DNA of 36,941 nt from an uncultured Planctomycetaceae bacterium. GTDB lineage: Bacteria > Planctomycetota > Planctomycetia > Gemmatales > Gemmataceae. The notes beneath the pieces were generated by a model. That model saw only the letters and a list, made by a program, of their open reading frames with translations. It made no database searches and was not told the origin of the DNA. Location of the stretch: assembly GCA_937888715.1 (NCBI GenBank), contig CALARU010000111.1:1-36941 (forward strand), read 5' to 3'. Below are positions 1 to 6,789 of the stretch, piece by piece. Every line of letters begins with the position of its first letter. The first letter of the stretch is position 1. The position numbers were made by a program, and so were the translations under genes.

Positions 1-65
1 TTGCCTCGGCTTAATTTGGGAAAGTTGCCAGAAGTGGGTTTTTCAGGGACGACTAGACTAAGCTT

Positions 66-1004
66 TTAATACGCATCGGGCACTTCGCCACCTCTGGCTG
101 TACCTAGCGCACGCCAAGTTGCAATCGCAATGTTATTTGTTACAAAGCGAATGGAACCATCCACCATGCCAGCGTTAACCCCGCCCGAATGTCTACTTCT
201 TGCAAATTGGTTAGAACCATTGCTTGCGGTAGCATTTGTGCAAGGCGGGTTGGGCGCAGCAGGATCGCAATTTTGCGGAGGCACATCGGGAGTGCTGGAA
301 TTCGGCCCTGCAAATGTGGTGACGCCACTTGCAGGCCCCCACCAACCAAAGCCCCGCAAATCCGCCCGCTGCCCTTGAATCACTTCTGATATCAACAAAG
401 TATTCGAGGTTCCATCTGAAATATGAAGAAGAGATGAGCCAACATTAGGGCTGAATGGGGCCTGTCCAAAAGTAATCGTAACTCCGCCCACCGTGACTGT
501 AGGCACTTGATAAATAGTGGTATTACCATAGTTGATTGCATAATTATGGGAGGTCATACTGCCAATAGGAGCATTAGGGCTATTTTCAGTGGGGCAGGTC
601 ATCACCGAATAACGCCGCTGGGTGACCTGCAAATTTACTCCACCTGCATACCGTGGCCCGGTGCTGTCATTCCCCCCATAATTCTGATAAATTTTAAAAG
701 CATTTTCTTGTTCGATGAAGGGCAAAATGGCAACCTGCCAAGTTCCCCAACAGCAATAAAGGTCGCCATAATTTACGGTGCCTGGAGACATACCCGCAGG
801 CAGGGCTTGTTTGCTATCATGAAACGCATGAAAGCCAATTGCAAGTTGTTTAACATTATTCTGGCATTTCATCCGAGAAGCAGCTTCCCGGACTTTTTGC
901 ACTGCGGGAAGAAGCAATCCAATAAGAATGGCAATGATCGCAATCACCACCAGAAGTTCAATAAGGGTAAAGCCTTTGTGTCTGCGGTGAGAGGAAGTAA
1001 ACAT
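66..1004 (-). CDS. DUF1559 pseudopilin-like protein
   Basis: A 312-residue protein of the DUF1559 family, which is greatly expanded in Planctomycetes. The N-terminus has a short basic leader (residues 1-10), then GFTLIE with the prepilin peptidase site after Gly11 and the conserved Glu16, followed by a hydrophobic helix to about residue 32. The rest is the DUF1559 globular part, ending in the family motif H-x9-DG (His272 to Asp282). It should be processed like a type II/IV pseudopilin and assembled at the cell envelope; the exact role of the family is unknown. The start is supported by GGAG six bases upstream. A transthyretin-like lipoprotein gene lies 39 bp upstream on the same strand, a common arrangement for this family, so the two are probably co-transcribed. 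Confidence 0.93.
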   Translation of the reverse strand: MFTSSHRRHKGFTLIELLVVIAIIAILIGLLLPAVQKVREAASRMKCQNNVKQLAIGFHAFHDSKQALPAGMSPGTVNYGDLYCCWGTWQVAILPFIEQENAFKIYQNYGGNDSTGPRYAGGVNLQVTQRRYSVMTCPTENSPNAPIGSMTSHNYAINYGNTTIYQVPTVTVGGVTITFGQAPFSPNVGSSLLHISDGTSNTLLISEVIQGQRADLRGFGWWGPASGVTTFAGPNSSTPDVPPQNCDPAAPNPPCTNATASNGSNQFARSRHSGGVNAGMVDGSIRFVTNNIAIATWRALGTARGGEVPDAY

Positions 1005-1043
1005 GAATGGCTCCAGCTGTAACGAGAAAGAAAGAACAAATGG

Positions 1044-1463
1044 TTATTTAAGATGGAAATCAAATTTATTAGGGCCCTGAGGTGTGACTTCAACAGCAAG
1101 AGTCGACTTGGTGTTGTAAATATCTGGAAACAATTCCTTGGATTGATAGACAGCCCCAGGCGCAGCGGTGGGATCAGGCTTTTTACCTTTATAATCAGGT
1201 GCTGAAACAAGAACCTGATATTTACCCGGGGATAACCCTTTTTCCGCAGGTATTTTATACCGGCCTGCTTGAATCATCGCACCTTCTAAGTACCCCTCTG
1301 TTGGAACCAAGGGATGGAACTGGATGCTCCCTTCGGTTACCGGTTGCCCCTTAAAAGTAATTTCGCCTTGAATCGGATGGCGTTTATTTTCAGCACTGCA
1401 ACCGCTAAGAAAATACAATAAGACTGCAACAAAAACTTTGATTAATTTGCCCATATTTATCAT
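1044..1463 (-). CDS. Transthyretin/carboxypeptidase-regulatory-like lipoprotein
   Basis: A 139-residue predicted lipoprotein. A short hydrophobic signal ends in a lipobox LSGC (Cys at about residue 22), so it should be lipidated and periplasm-facing. The mature part reads as a small Ig/transthyretin-like beta domain, with IQGEITFKGQPVTEGSIQF near the start and a GLSPGKYQVLVSAP strand-turn-strand in the middle. This pattern is typical of planctomycete lipoproteins found beside DUF1559 genes. AAGGA lies just upstream of the chosen ATG; a second ATG three codons in (position 1454) is an alternative start and does not change the signal. It is likely the first gene of a two-gene operon with the DUF1559 gene. 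Function beyond envelope association is unknown. Confidence 0.85.
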   Translation of the reverse strand: MINMGKLIKVFVAVLLYFLSGCSAENKRHPIQGEITFKGQPVTEGSIQFHPLVPTEGYLEGAMIQAGRYKIPAEKGLSPGKYQVLVSAPDYKGKKPDPTAAPGAVYQSKELFPDIYNTKSTLAVEVTPQGPNKFDFHLK

Positions 1464-1508
1464 TTTTCCTTACTTTATTTAAGATATCAATAAAAGCATG
1501 ATGTTTTA

Positions 1509-1655
1509 TTATATTTTAATTTCAAATGTTGGGTAATGCAACAATAATCCTAAACCAAAGCAAATGGAACTATCGACCGTACCAGCAGTTACATCACCTG
1601 AAGGTCTGTTTAAGGATGATTTGCTCAAAGAAGGGGGAAAAATATTTATCTTGAT
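1509..1655 (-). pseudogene. Eroded C-terminal remnant of a DUF1559 gene
   Basis: One minus-strand frame here is open without a plausible start and reads RPSGDVTAGTVDSSICF in its middle. This aligns with [17 protein letters not shown] at the end of the intact DUF1559 gene at 66-1004. The DNA also matches over about 70 bases (1557-1630 against 144-217). In the remnant the conserved His has become Pro and DG has become DS, and no pilin-like N-terminus is present to the right, so this is a decayed tail, not a gene. It accounts for most of the roughly 300-bp gap between the lipoprotein gene and the first kinase gene. The homology is seen directly; the inference is that this locus once held a further DUF1559 copy. 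Confidence 0.75.
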
Positions 1656-1765
1656 TTAATTTTATAAGTAATTAGTTTAAGAAGATATTGAGACTGGGCA
1701 AAAGCAACGGAGATTCTAATTTAAGAAAAATATATATTTGAGCACTAACAAACAGGTTTAATCTA

Positions 1766-2971
1766 ATGCTAGATGATGACTTAAAAATCACATGGGCAGG
1801 CAAAAAAGTTGCTGACAGATTTGATGTTATTAAACCTATGAGCACAGGTGGCATGGGTGCTATATTTTTAGCATTTGATAATAATTTAAATAAGAACGTT
1901 ATATTAAAAACCCCTTTGATCAAAGATTCTTCAAACAAGAAAGAAATTACAGATAGATTTTTTCGCGAAGTTTATTGTTTAACTACCCTAGAACACCCTT
2001 TTATTGTCCCCATTATTTATACTGGTATTCATGAAGAACACCCTTTTATTACTTGTAGATTTATCAACGGGGGCAATCTTCGCGATTTAATTAATCATTC
2101 CATTATTAAACACATACCTTTACCTTTTGAATCCCTTTACGATTGGGTCCCTAAAGTTGCAGCTGCACTAAGTTTTATGCATGCCAATGATTGGGTCCAT
2201 CGCGATATCAAACCCGATAACATTCTTTTTGATACCAATCGCAATACCTATTTGACCGATTTTGGAATTTCTAAACACCTCTCTTTTGATCCTACCAATT
2301 GTTTAACATCAAGTAACTCGGTTTTAGGTAGCCCCATGTATATGGCACCGGAACAACACCTAGGCCATACACCGACCCCTAAATGCGATCAATACAGTTT
2401 GGCTGTGGTTATTTACGAAGCACTTTCTAATAAATTGCCTTTTAATGGTAGAACCCAAAGCGCTATCTTGCTTGAAATTATCAGGCAATGCCCCATTCGT
2501 CTAAAATCTCAACACACAAACGCACCAATTTCAGATAAAGTGAATCATGCAATCATGAAAGCATTACAATTCGACCCTGATCTTAGGCATGATTCGATAG
2601 AGGTTTTTCTTAAGGCTCTATTTAATGATTCGGAATTCTGGATTTATTTAACCTACTACCATAAAAACACCTACAGCGCTTTACCCCCCCCGAATGGATA
2701 TCCTCCCAAAACCCAAACAGAAGTCCCTATGTTTTATACAGACATAATGCCTTCTGAAAATTTTTCCCCCAGCTTTCAAAATGAATTGCAAAAAATATAT
2801 GACTGTATTTCTACTAAACAAATATTCTTAAATCCTGAACAATTAATCAACCTTTTAAATTTGATGGTTGCCAACGATATTTTTAACAAAAACAAGTGTC
2901 ATGAAATAATTGAAGCAATCGAATTTATATTTCTTTTAGATTCAAATAAAACGGATGTAGGAATTTTATAA
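1766..2971 (+). CDS. Ser/Thr protein kinase, soluble (paralogue 1)
   Basis: A 401-residue Hanks-type kinase. Visible motifs: a glycine-rich loop STGGMG at 26-31 (first Gly of the usual GxGxxG replaced by Ser), ATP-binding Lys48 in VILK, helix-C Glu68, catalytic loop HRDIKPDN at 145-152 with Asp147, DFG at 165-167 and MAPEQ at 193-197. The kinase domain ends near residue 290. A roughly 110-residue Pro/Asn-rich tail follows that I do not recognise, and there is no transmembrane segment, so the kinase is probably cytoplasmic, unlike PknB-type kinases. The upstream RBS is weak (CAGG). A close paralogue lies at 4559-5542. Codon use is clearly A+T-rich compared with the operons further right. The substrate is unknown. 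Confidence 0.93.
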   Translation: MLDDDLKITWAGKKVADRFDVIKPMSTGGMGAIFLAFDNNLNKNVILKTPLIKDSSNKKEITDRFFREVYCLTTLEHPFIVPIIYTGIHEEHPFITCRFINGGNLRDLINHSIIKHIPLPFESLYDWVPKVAAALSFMHANDWVHRDIKPDNILFDTNRNTYLTDFGISKHLSFDPTNCLTSSNSVLGSPMYMAPEQHLGHTPTPKCDQYSLAVVIYEALSNKLPFNGRTQSAILLEIIRQCPIRLKSQHTNAPISDKVNHAIMKALQFDPDLRHDSIEVFLKALFNDSEFWIYLTYYHKNTYSALPPPNGYPPKTQTEVPMFYTDIMPSENFSPSFQNELQKIYDCISTKQIFLNPEQLINLLNLMVANDIFNKNKCHEIIEAIEFIFLLDSNKTDVGIL

Positions 2972-3077
2972 ACAACATAACTTTTCAATATTTTTTGCCG
3001 AAATATCAAGCATCTACTGTAAGAAATCACAAATTAAAAATAGCTGCAAATTATTATGCGGATCTTTTAACTCATAG

Positions 3078-3278
3078 CTATGGCCAGCTGAAATGGAAAC
3101 CCGCAGAACCTAGAACTAAGCACCAATCCTGTATCCACAAACCATAGGTGATACTAGTAAGAGCACTGACAGTAATAATAAAATGCCGTAGGCTTTTATG
3201 TTTTTGCATTAATTGTTCCAGGCAATTTGTCTGTTTGGTTTTTTGATACAGATTAATTTTATAGGTAGCCCAACCCAT
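3078..3278 (-). CDS. Small hypothetical membrane-associated protein
   Basis: A 66-residue open frame I do not recognise. It starts with a basic, polar stretch (residues 1-33) and ends with a hydrophobic, Trp-rich segment (about residues 34-64) that could form one membrane-spanning helix or a hairpin. The reason to take it seriously is the ribosome binding site: AAAGGAG lies seven bases before the ATG, one of the better ones in the window. It sits between the two kinase paralogues on the opposite strand, upstream of and in line with the BON-domain gene. It may be a small stress or envelope protein, but the sequence gives no family assignment. Confidence 0.5.
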   Translation of the reverse strand: MGWATYKINLYQKTKQTNCLEQLMQKHKSLRHFIITVSALTSITYGLWIQDWCLVLGSAGFHFSWP

Positions 3279-3436
3279 ATATTTTCTCCTTTAAAAGAGC
3301 CTTAAGTAAATAAACCCACTGAAACTTATTTTTTGATTAATACAAATTATAATCGGGTTCAAAATGGCAAGAACACTTACAATCTTACAACTGGTTTTTG
3401 TATACCCTAAGCTTTGCAAATAAATGCTTTCAGTTA

Positions 3437-3478
3437 AATTAAAATTCTTCGCTTGATGAAAAATCAACAGGCGAAGAA
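3437..3478 (-). terminator. Rho-independent terminator after the BON-domain gene
   Basis: On the minus strand, arms TTCTTCGC/GCGAAGAA enclose a second paired segment TTGAT/ATCAA around a five-base loop, with a three-base bulge. The hairpin (3445-3478) is followed by a T-rich stretch. It lies just past the stop of the BON-domain gene at 3515. A perfect 16-bp palindrome (CTTAAAGTACTTTAAG, 3490-3505) sits between the stop and this hairpin. Confidence 0.6.
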
Positions 3479-3514
3479 AGTTTTGCCTACTTAAAGTACT
3501 TTAAGGTTTAATAA

Positions 3515-4168
3515 TTAAGGAGAAACCGTAATCATATTATCCACCGCCATAACTCCGGGCGCAGCCCATGCTACATCCTGCGCTTCTTCTTTCTCAGCCC
3601 AGGAGCGCACATTCCCATGTAAAGTTACTTTCCCATCGATTGCATCAATGGTAATTCGCCTTGCATCGATATCGGCACTACGGTGAAATGCGGACTTAAT
3701 TTTATCCAATAAATCTTTAGGGGAAACCCGTGATTTAACAGTCATTTGATTGGAAATAGAAACAACGCCGGGGAGGAAGCGCACGGCATTCATGGCGGCA
3801 TCCCTATGATATTGCCATTCTAATTCACCACTAAGAGAAACCCTGCCACTACTTATTGTAATTTTAATTTTTTCATCAGGAACGGAAGTATTATTCTTGA
3901 GAGCAATGATACAAGCCTGGGCGATATCTTCATCGGTAGGCTTTTTAAGACCTAAGAGTTTAACATCAATTTCATCAGCTACTGCTTTTACGCCATAAAC
4001 GCGTTTGGAAGCTTTTTCTGCAGCATATTTTTCTGCAAAAGTTGCTACATGCCCGCTCAGAGTAATAACACAATTATTGGCAACAACACCAATATGTGCC
4101 TCGTTGACACTGGGTTCCCACTTTAATTCATTTTCCACATCGCATTTCAATTCGCTGTCAGTTTTCAT
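3515..4168 (-). CDS. Triple BON-domain protein
   Basis: A 217-residue protein made of three BON domains in tandem, at about residues 1-72, 75-150 and 151-217. Each has the repeating pattern of a helix, a V-x-L-x-G-x-V strand (ITLSGHV, VSLSGEL, VTLHGNV) and a following helix ending near a G-V-x-x-V/I-x-N/D motif. BON domains bind phospholipid or other hydrophobic ligands and are found in osmotic-shock proteins such as OsmY. No signal peptide is visible, so the protein may be cytoplasmic. The frame stays open upstream to 4294, but GGAGGT six bases before the ATG at 4168 fixes the start. It lies between two kinase paralogues and faces the second one across a roughly 390-bp intergenic region. Confidence 0.9.
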   Translation of the reverse strand: MKTDSELKCDVENELKWEPSVNEAHIGVVANNCVITLSGHVATFAEKYAAEKASKRVYGVKAVADEIDVKLLGLKKPTDEDIAQACIIALKNNTSVPDEKIKITISSGRVSLSGELEWQYHRDAAMNAVRFLPGVVSISNQMTVKSRVSPKDLLDKIKSAFHRSADIDARRITIDAIDGKVTLHGNVRSWAEKEEAQDVAWAAPGVMAVDNMITVSP

Positions 4169-4558
4169 GGTAAAACCTCCGGTGTGCTTACACTTTAAAA
4201 TTAAAGGCAGACATTCCCAAATGCATATCACACACCACTCTGCATCAGGGTAATTTATCAACCCTTGAAGAACTAAAGTCTCTATGCAATACAACGTAGG
4301 AGAACAAGTAAAGATGACAAAAATAGTTTAATTTTCTTTTCAGTAAAAAGTAATTATAAGGTATTAATTTGGATTCTTTCATATTACAATTTTAAAGGAT
4401 CAGCAAACTAGTCAAATGTTAATTTTAATTAAAAGATATAGTTATCTTGTTTCAAATTCACAAATCGTCACCTTATTAGTTAGAGTGGCTAATCAAAGGC
4501 ATGAAAGTTTAGGAGTTCCCCCCCGTTAAACCATTTTTGCCCTAGAAGGAATCTTACC
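4169..4558. other. A+T-rich divergent intergenic region
   Basis: This 390-bp stretch separates the BON-domain gene (leftward) from the second kinase gene (rightward) and must hold promoters for both. I see no gene in it. A small inverted repeat, AAGATA-TAGT-TATCTT at 4433-4448, could be an operator but is short enough to be chance. No convincing -35/-10 pair could be assigned by eye. Confidence 0.4.
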
Positions 4559-5542
4559 ATGATTAATCAAAATTTAGGAATCTCCTGGGTAGGTAAAAAA
4601 ATTGCTGACAGATTTGATGTGATAAAAGCCATAAGCAATAACGGAATGGGTGTTGTTTTTTTAGCATTTGATAATAATTTGCAAAAGAATGTTATTTTAA
4701 AAACACCATTAATTAAAGATCCTTCGATGAAGGCAGAAATTACCGAAAGGTTTTTTCGGGAAGTTTACGCTTTAACTACTTTTCAACATCCTTTTATTGT
4801 TCCCTTCATTTTTTCTGGCGTCCATGAAGATCATCCTTTTACAGTTTCCAGATATATCAACGGCGGCGATCTTCGTGATTTAATTAATCATTCAATTATT
4901 GACCACAAAACTTTAACGTTAGAATCTTTGTACGCTTGGGTTCCTAGAGTTGGTAAAGCCCTAACTTATATGCATGCTAATGATTGGATACACCTGGATA
5001 TAAAACCTGATAACATTCTTTTTGATACTAATGACAATTGTTATTTGACCGATTTCGGAATTTCTAAACACTTGGTTTTTGACCCATCTAATTATTTAAC
5101 ATCTGCGAGTTTCGTATTAGGCAGCCCTATTTATATGGCACCTGAACAACACCTAGGTCATAAACCTACCCCTAAGTTTGATCAATTCAGTTTAGCTGTG
5201 GTTATTTACGAAGCCCTTAGCAATAAATTGCCTTTTTATGGAAGAACCCCAAGTGCAATTTTACTGGATATTATTCGGTCAAATATAATTCCTTTAGAAT
5301 CACGTATTTATGGTTCCTCCATTAGTAAGTCTGCAAGTAATGCGATAATAAAAGCGTTACATTTTGATCCTAATCAAAGACATGAATCGGTCGCAGTTTT
5401 TATTCAGGAACTATTCCAAGATTTAAACGGGACTCGAAAAATTCAAACTGTTCCTACTTCGACAGATTTACCGATTGCTCACATGCCTATTAACCGCATA
5501 AGCAAACACTTCCGAAAATCTCTTTTAGTTATAAGAAGTTAA
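4559..5542 (+). CDS. Ser/Thr protein kinase, soluble, non-RD (paralogue 2)
   Basis: A 327-residue paralogue of the kinase at 1766-2971, colinear through the whole kinase domain with long identical stretches such as FDNNLxKNVILKTPLIKD and NGGxLRDLINHSII. Lys48, Glu68, Asp147, Asn152, DFG 165-167 and APE 194-196 are retained. Two positions have drifted: the glycine loop reads SNNGMG, and the catalytic HRD is HLD because codon 146 is CTG (4994-4996). The catalytic Asp remains, so it is a non-RD kinase and may not need activation-loop phosphorylation, or may be weakly active. It lacks most of the C-terminal tail of paralogue 1 and has no membrane segment. The RBS GAAGGA is well placed. The substrate is unknown. 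Confidence 0.9.
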   Translation: MINQNLGISWVGKKIADRFDVIKAISNNGMGVVFLAFDNNLQKNVILKTPLIKDPSMKAEITERFFREVYALTTFQHPFIVPFIFSGVHEDHPFTVSRYINGGDLRDLINHSIIDHKTLTLESLYAWVPRVGKALTYMHANDWIHLDIKPDNILFDTNDNCYLTDFGISKHLVFDPSNYLTSASFVLGSPIYMAPEQHLGHKPTPKFDQFSLAVVIYEALSNKLPFYGRTPSAILLDIIRSNIIPLESRIYGSSISKSASNAIIKALHFDPNQRHESVAVFIQELFQDLNGTRKIQTVPTSTDLPIAHMPINRISKHFRKSLLVIRS

Positions 5543-5579
5543 TCTGATATCTTTAAGAGATTATGCGCTGACATGTAAA

Positions 5580-5620
5580 CCCTGCAAGTTAGTGGTTTCC
5601 TTAGAGATACTATTGCAGGG
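5580..5620 (+). terminator. Stem-loop after the second kinase gene
   Basis: Arms CCCTGCAA (5580-5587) and TTGCAGGG (5613-5620) pair perfectly, and an inner TAGT/ACTA pair extends the stem past a two-base bulge. It lies 38 bp after the kinase stop. There is no clear T-tract, so it may be a factor-dependent terminator or an RNA-stabilising hairpin. Confidence 0.4.
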
Positions 5621-5702
5621 CCCCTTCAATCAAAGTTTAACTTTTACCAAATAATCATCCGATTCTATCAAGTCGATTAATAGCAATTAAACGCTTCCCC
5701 TG

Positions 5703-5728
5703 CCTAAAGGGGCCCCATTTCCTTTAGG
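5703..5728. repeat. Intergenic 8-bp inverted repeat
   Basis: CCTAAAGG at 5703-5710 and CCTTTAGG at 5721-5728 form a perfect 8-bp stem with a ten-base C-rich loop. It lies in the 330-bp gap between the second kinase and the nuclease gene, a gap that otherwise contains only the stem-loop at 5580-5620. It could be a terminator core or an operator; no T-tract follows on either strand. Confidence 0.35.
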
Positions 5729-5872
5729 GTTCAATCCCATGTTATTCCTAGGGTCAACCTTTAAAGATATAACTATGGTTGTTGAAGCCATGATTTTGTT
5801 GCTTCAATGATTTCGAGAACACTATAAAGATTGCATCGCTATTTATACCAATATAGCCATAACGGAAAAATA

Positions 5873-6706
5873 ATGCTGAGCAGCACCTTCTGCCATATTC
5901 CCGGGGTTAGTGAGAAAACCGAGCAAGCGCTCTGGTCGCTAGGCATCCATTCCTGGGGCTGTTCGCTTCCCCCAGCCGAGGTAAAACTGAAACGCGCAAC
6001 CCGTGATTGCTGGGACCAACACATCCAAGATTCACTTAGCCATCAAGAAAACCTTACCCCAAAGTACTTCTCAGACAAATTACCTAGCAAAGAACTTTGG
6101 CGACTCTTTCACGATTTCCAACAAGTCGCTGCATTTCTCGACATCGAAACAACCGGCCTATTCGGTGGCGATATCACCACCATCGCACTCTACGATGGCG
6201 TTTCCATCAAACACTATGTCAATGGCGTAAACCTGCACGAATTCCCGAACGATATTCAAAACTATAAGCTTCTCATTTCCTACAATGGCAAATCCTTCGA
6301 TATACCCTTCATTGAAACTTACTTTAAAATCCGGGTAACCCAAGCCCATATCGATTTACGATACCCATTAAAAAGCCTCGGCTTGCAAGGCGGCTTAAAA
6401 GGTTGTGAAAAACAATTGGGTATCAATCGTGATGAGTTGAATGATGTGAATGGCTACGATGCAGTATTGCTTTGGAATGAGTACAAAAAAAAGGGCGACA
6501 AAGCTGTTTTAGATACCCTGCTTGCTTACAACATTCAAGATACGATCGTGCTGCATACCCTTATGGTGCATACCCACAATGAAAAGATAAAAACCACGCC
6601 CTTCGCAAAGGCGTACACATTGCGAAAACCAGAACTCCCGGAAATTCCATTTAAGGCAGACTTCAACATTGTAAGACGGGTTCGCATGGGATCGTTCGGA
6701 TATTAG
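5873..6706 (+). CDS. DEDDy RNase H-like exonuclease domain protein (YprB-type)
   Basis: A 277-residue protein of the RNase_H_2/YprB-like superfamily. The three exonuclease motifs are clear: FLDIETTGL with Asp90 and Glu92, NGKSFDIPF with Asp143, and YNIQD with Tyr219 and Asp223, giving a DEDDy set of metal ligands. The N-terminus, STFCHIPGVSEKTEQALWSLGI, resembles a helix-hairpin-helix nucleic-acid-binding segment and is typical of this standalone family. An upstream in-frame ATG at 5831 exists, but the family normally begins at the MLSSTF position and ACGGA precedes that ATG, so 5873 is chosen. It is probably a single-strand DNA or RNA 3'-exonuclease; the substrate is unknown. It appears to be monocistronic. 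Confidence 0.87.
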   Translation: MLSSTFCHIPGVSEKTEQALWSLGIHSWGCSLPPAEVKLKRATRDCWDQHIQDSLSHQENLTPKYFSDKLPSKELWRLFHDFQQVAAFLDIETTGLFGGDITTIALYDGVSIKHYVNGVNLHEFPNDIQNYKLLISYNGKSFDIPFIETYFKIRVTQAHIDLRYPLKSLGLQGGLKGCEKQLGINRDELNDVNGYDAVLLWNEYKKKGDKAVLDTLLAYNIQDTIVLHTLMVHTHNEKIKTTPFAKAYTLRKPELPEIPFKADFNIVRRVRMGSFGY

Positions 6707-6729
6707 CGAATACACTGCCTCGTGCAATC

Positions 6730-6763
6730 AAAAAGGGGAGAGCCAAACTTGGCCGCTCCCCTT
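6730..6763 (-). terminator. Rho-independent terminator of the oxidoreductase/hydrolase unit
   Basis: A strong hairpin has outer arms AAGGGGAG/CTCCCCTT and an inner GCCA/TGGC stem. On the minus strand it is followed by TTTTT, ending the leftward unit whose last stop is at 6790. It lies between convergent genes and may also act on the rightward nuclease transcript. Confidence 0.8.
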
Positions 6764-6789
6764 AATTATTACTCAAGTAACTTGCTGTA

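Noticed and set aside
507-1022. Rightward 171-residue frame opposite the DUF1559 gene
   Set aside because: It is a shadow of the DUF1559 coding strand; no RBS, no family, and the opposite frame has clear pilin and H-x9-DG motifs.
4169-4294. Extended N-terminus of the BON-domain protein
   Set aside because: GGAGGT directly before the ATG at 4168 and the BON domain start there; the upstream residues are Cys/Trp-rich and unlike the family.
4559-5542. Kinase paralogue 2 as a pseudogene
   Set aside because: The frame is intact, the RBS is good and all catalytic residues except the HRD Arg and one loop Gly are kept, so divergence is the better reading.
1464-5830. Prophage or integrative element
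   Set aside because: The A+T-rich block has no integrase, structural, replication or attachment-site signals.
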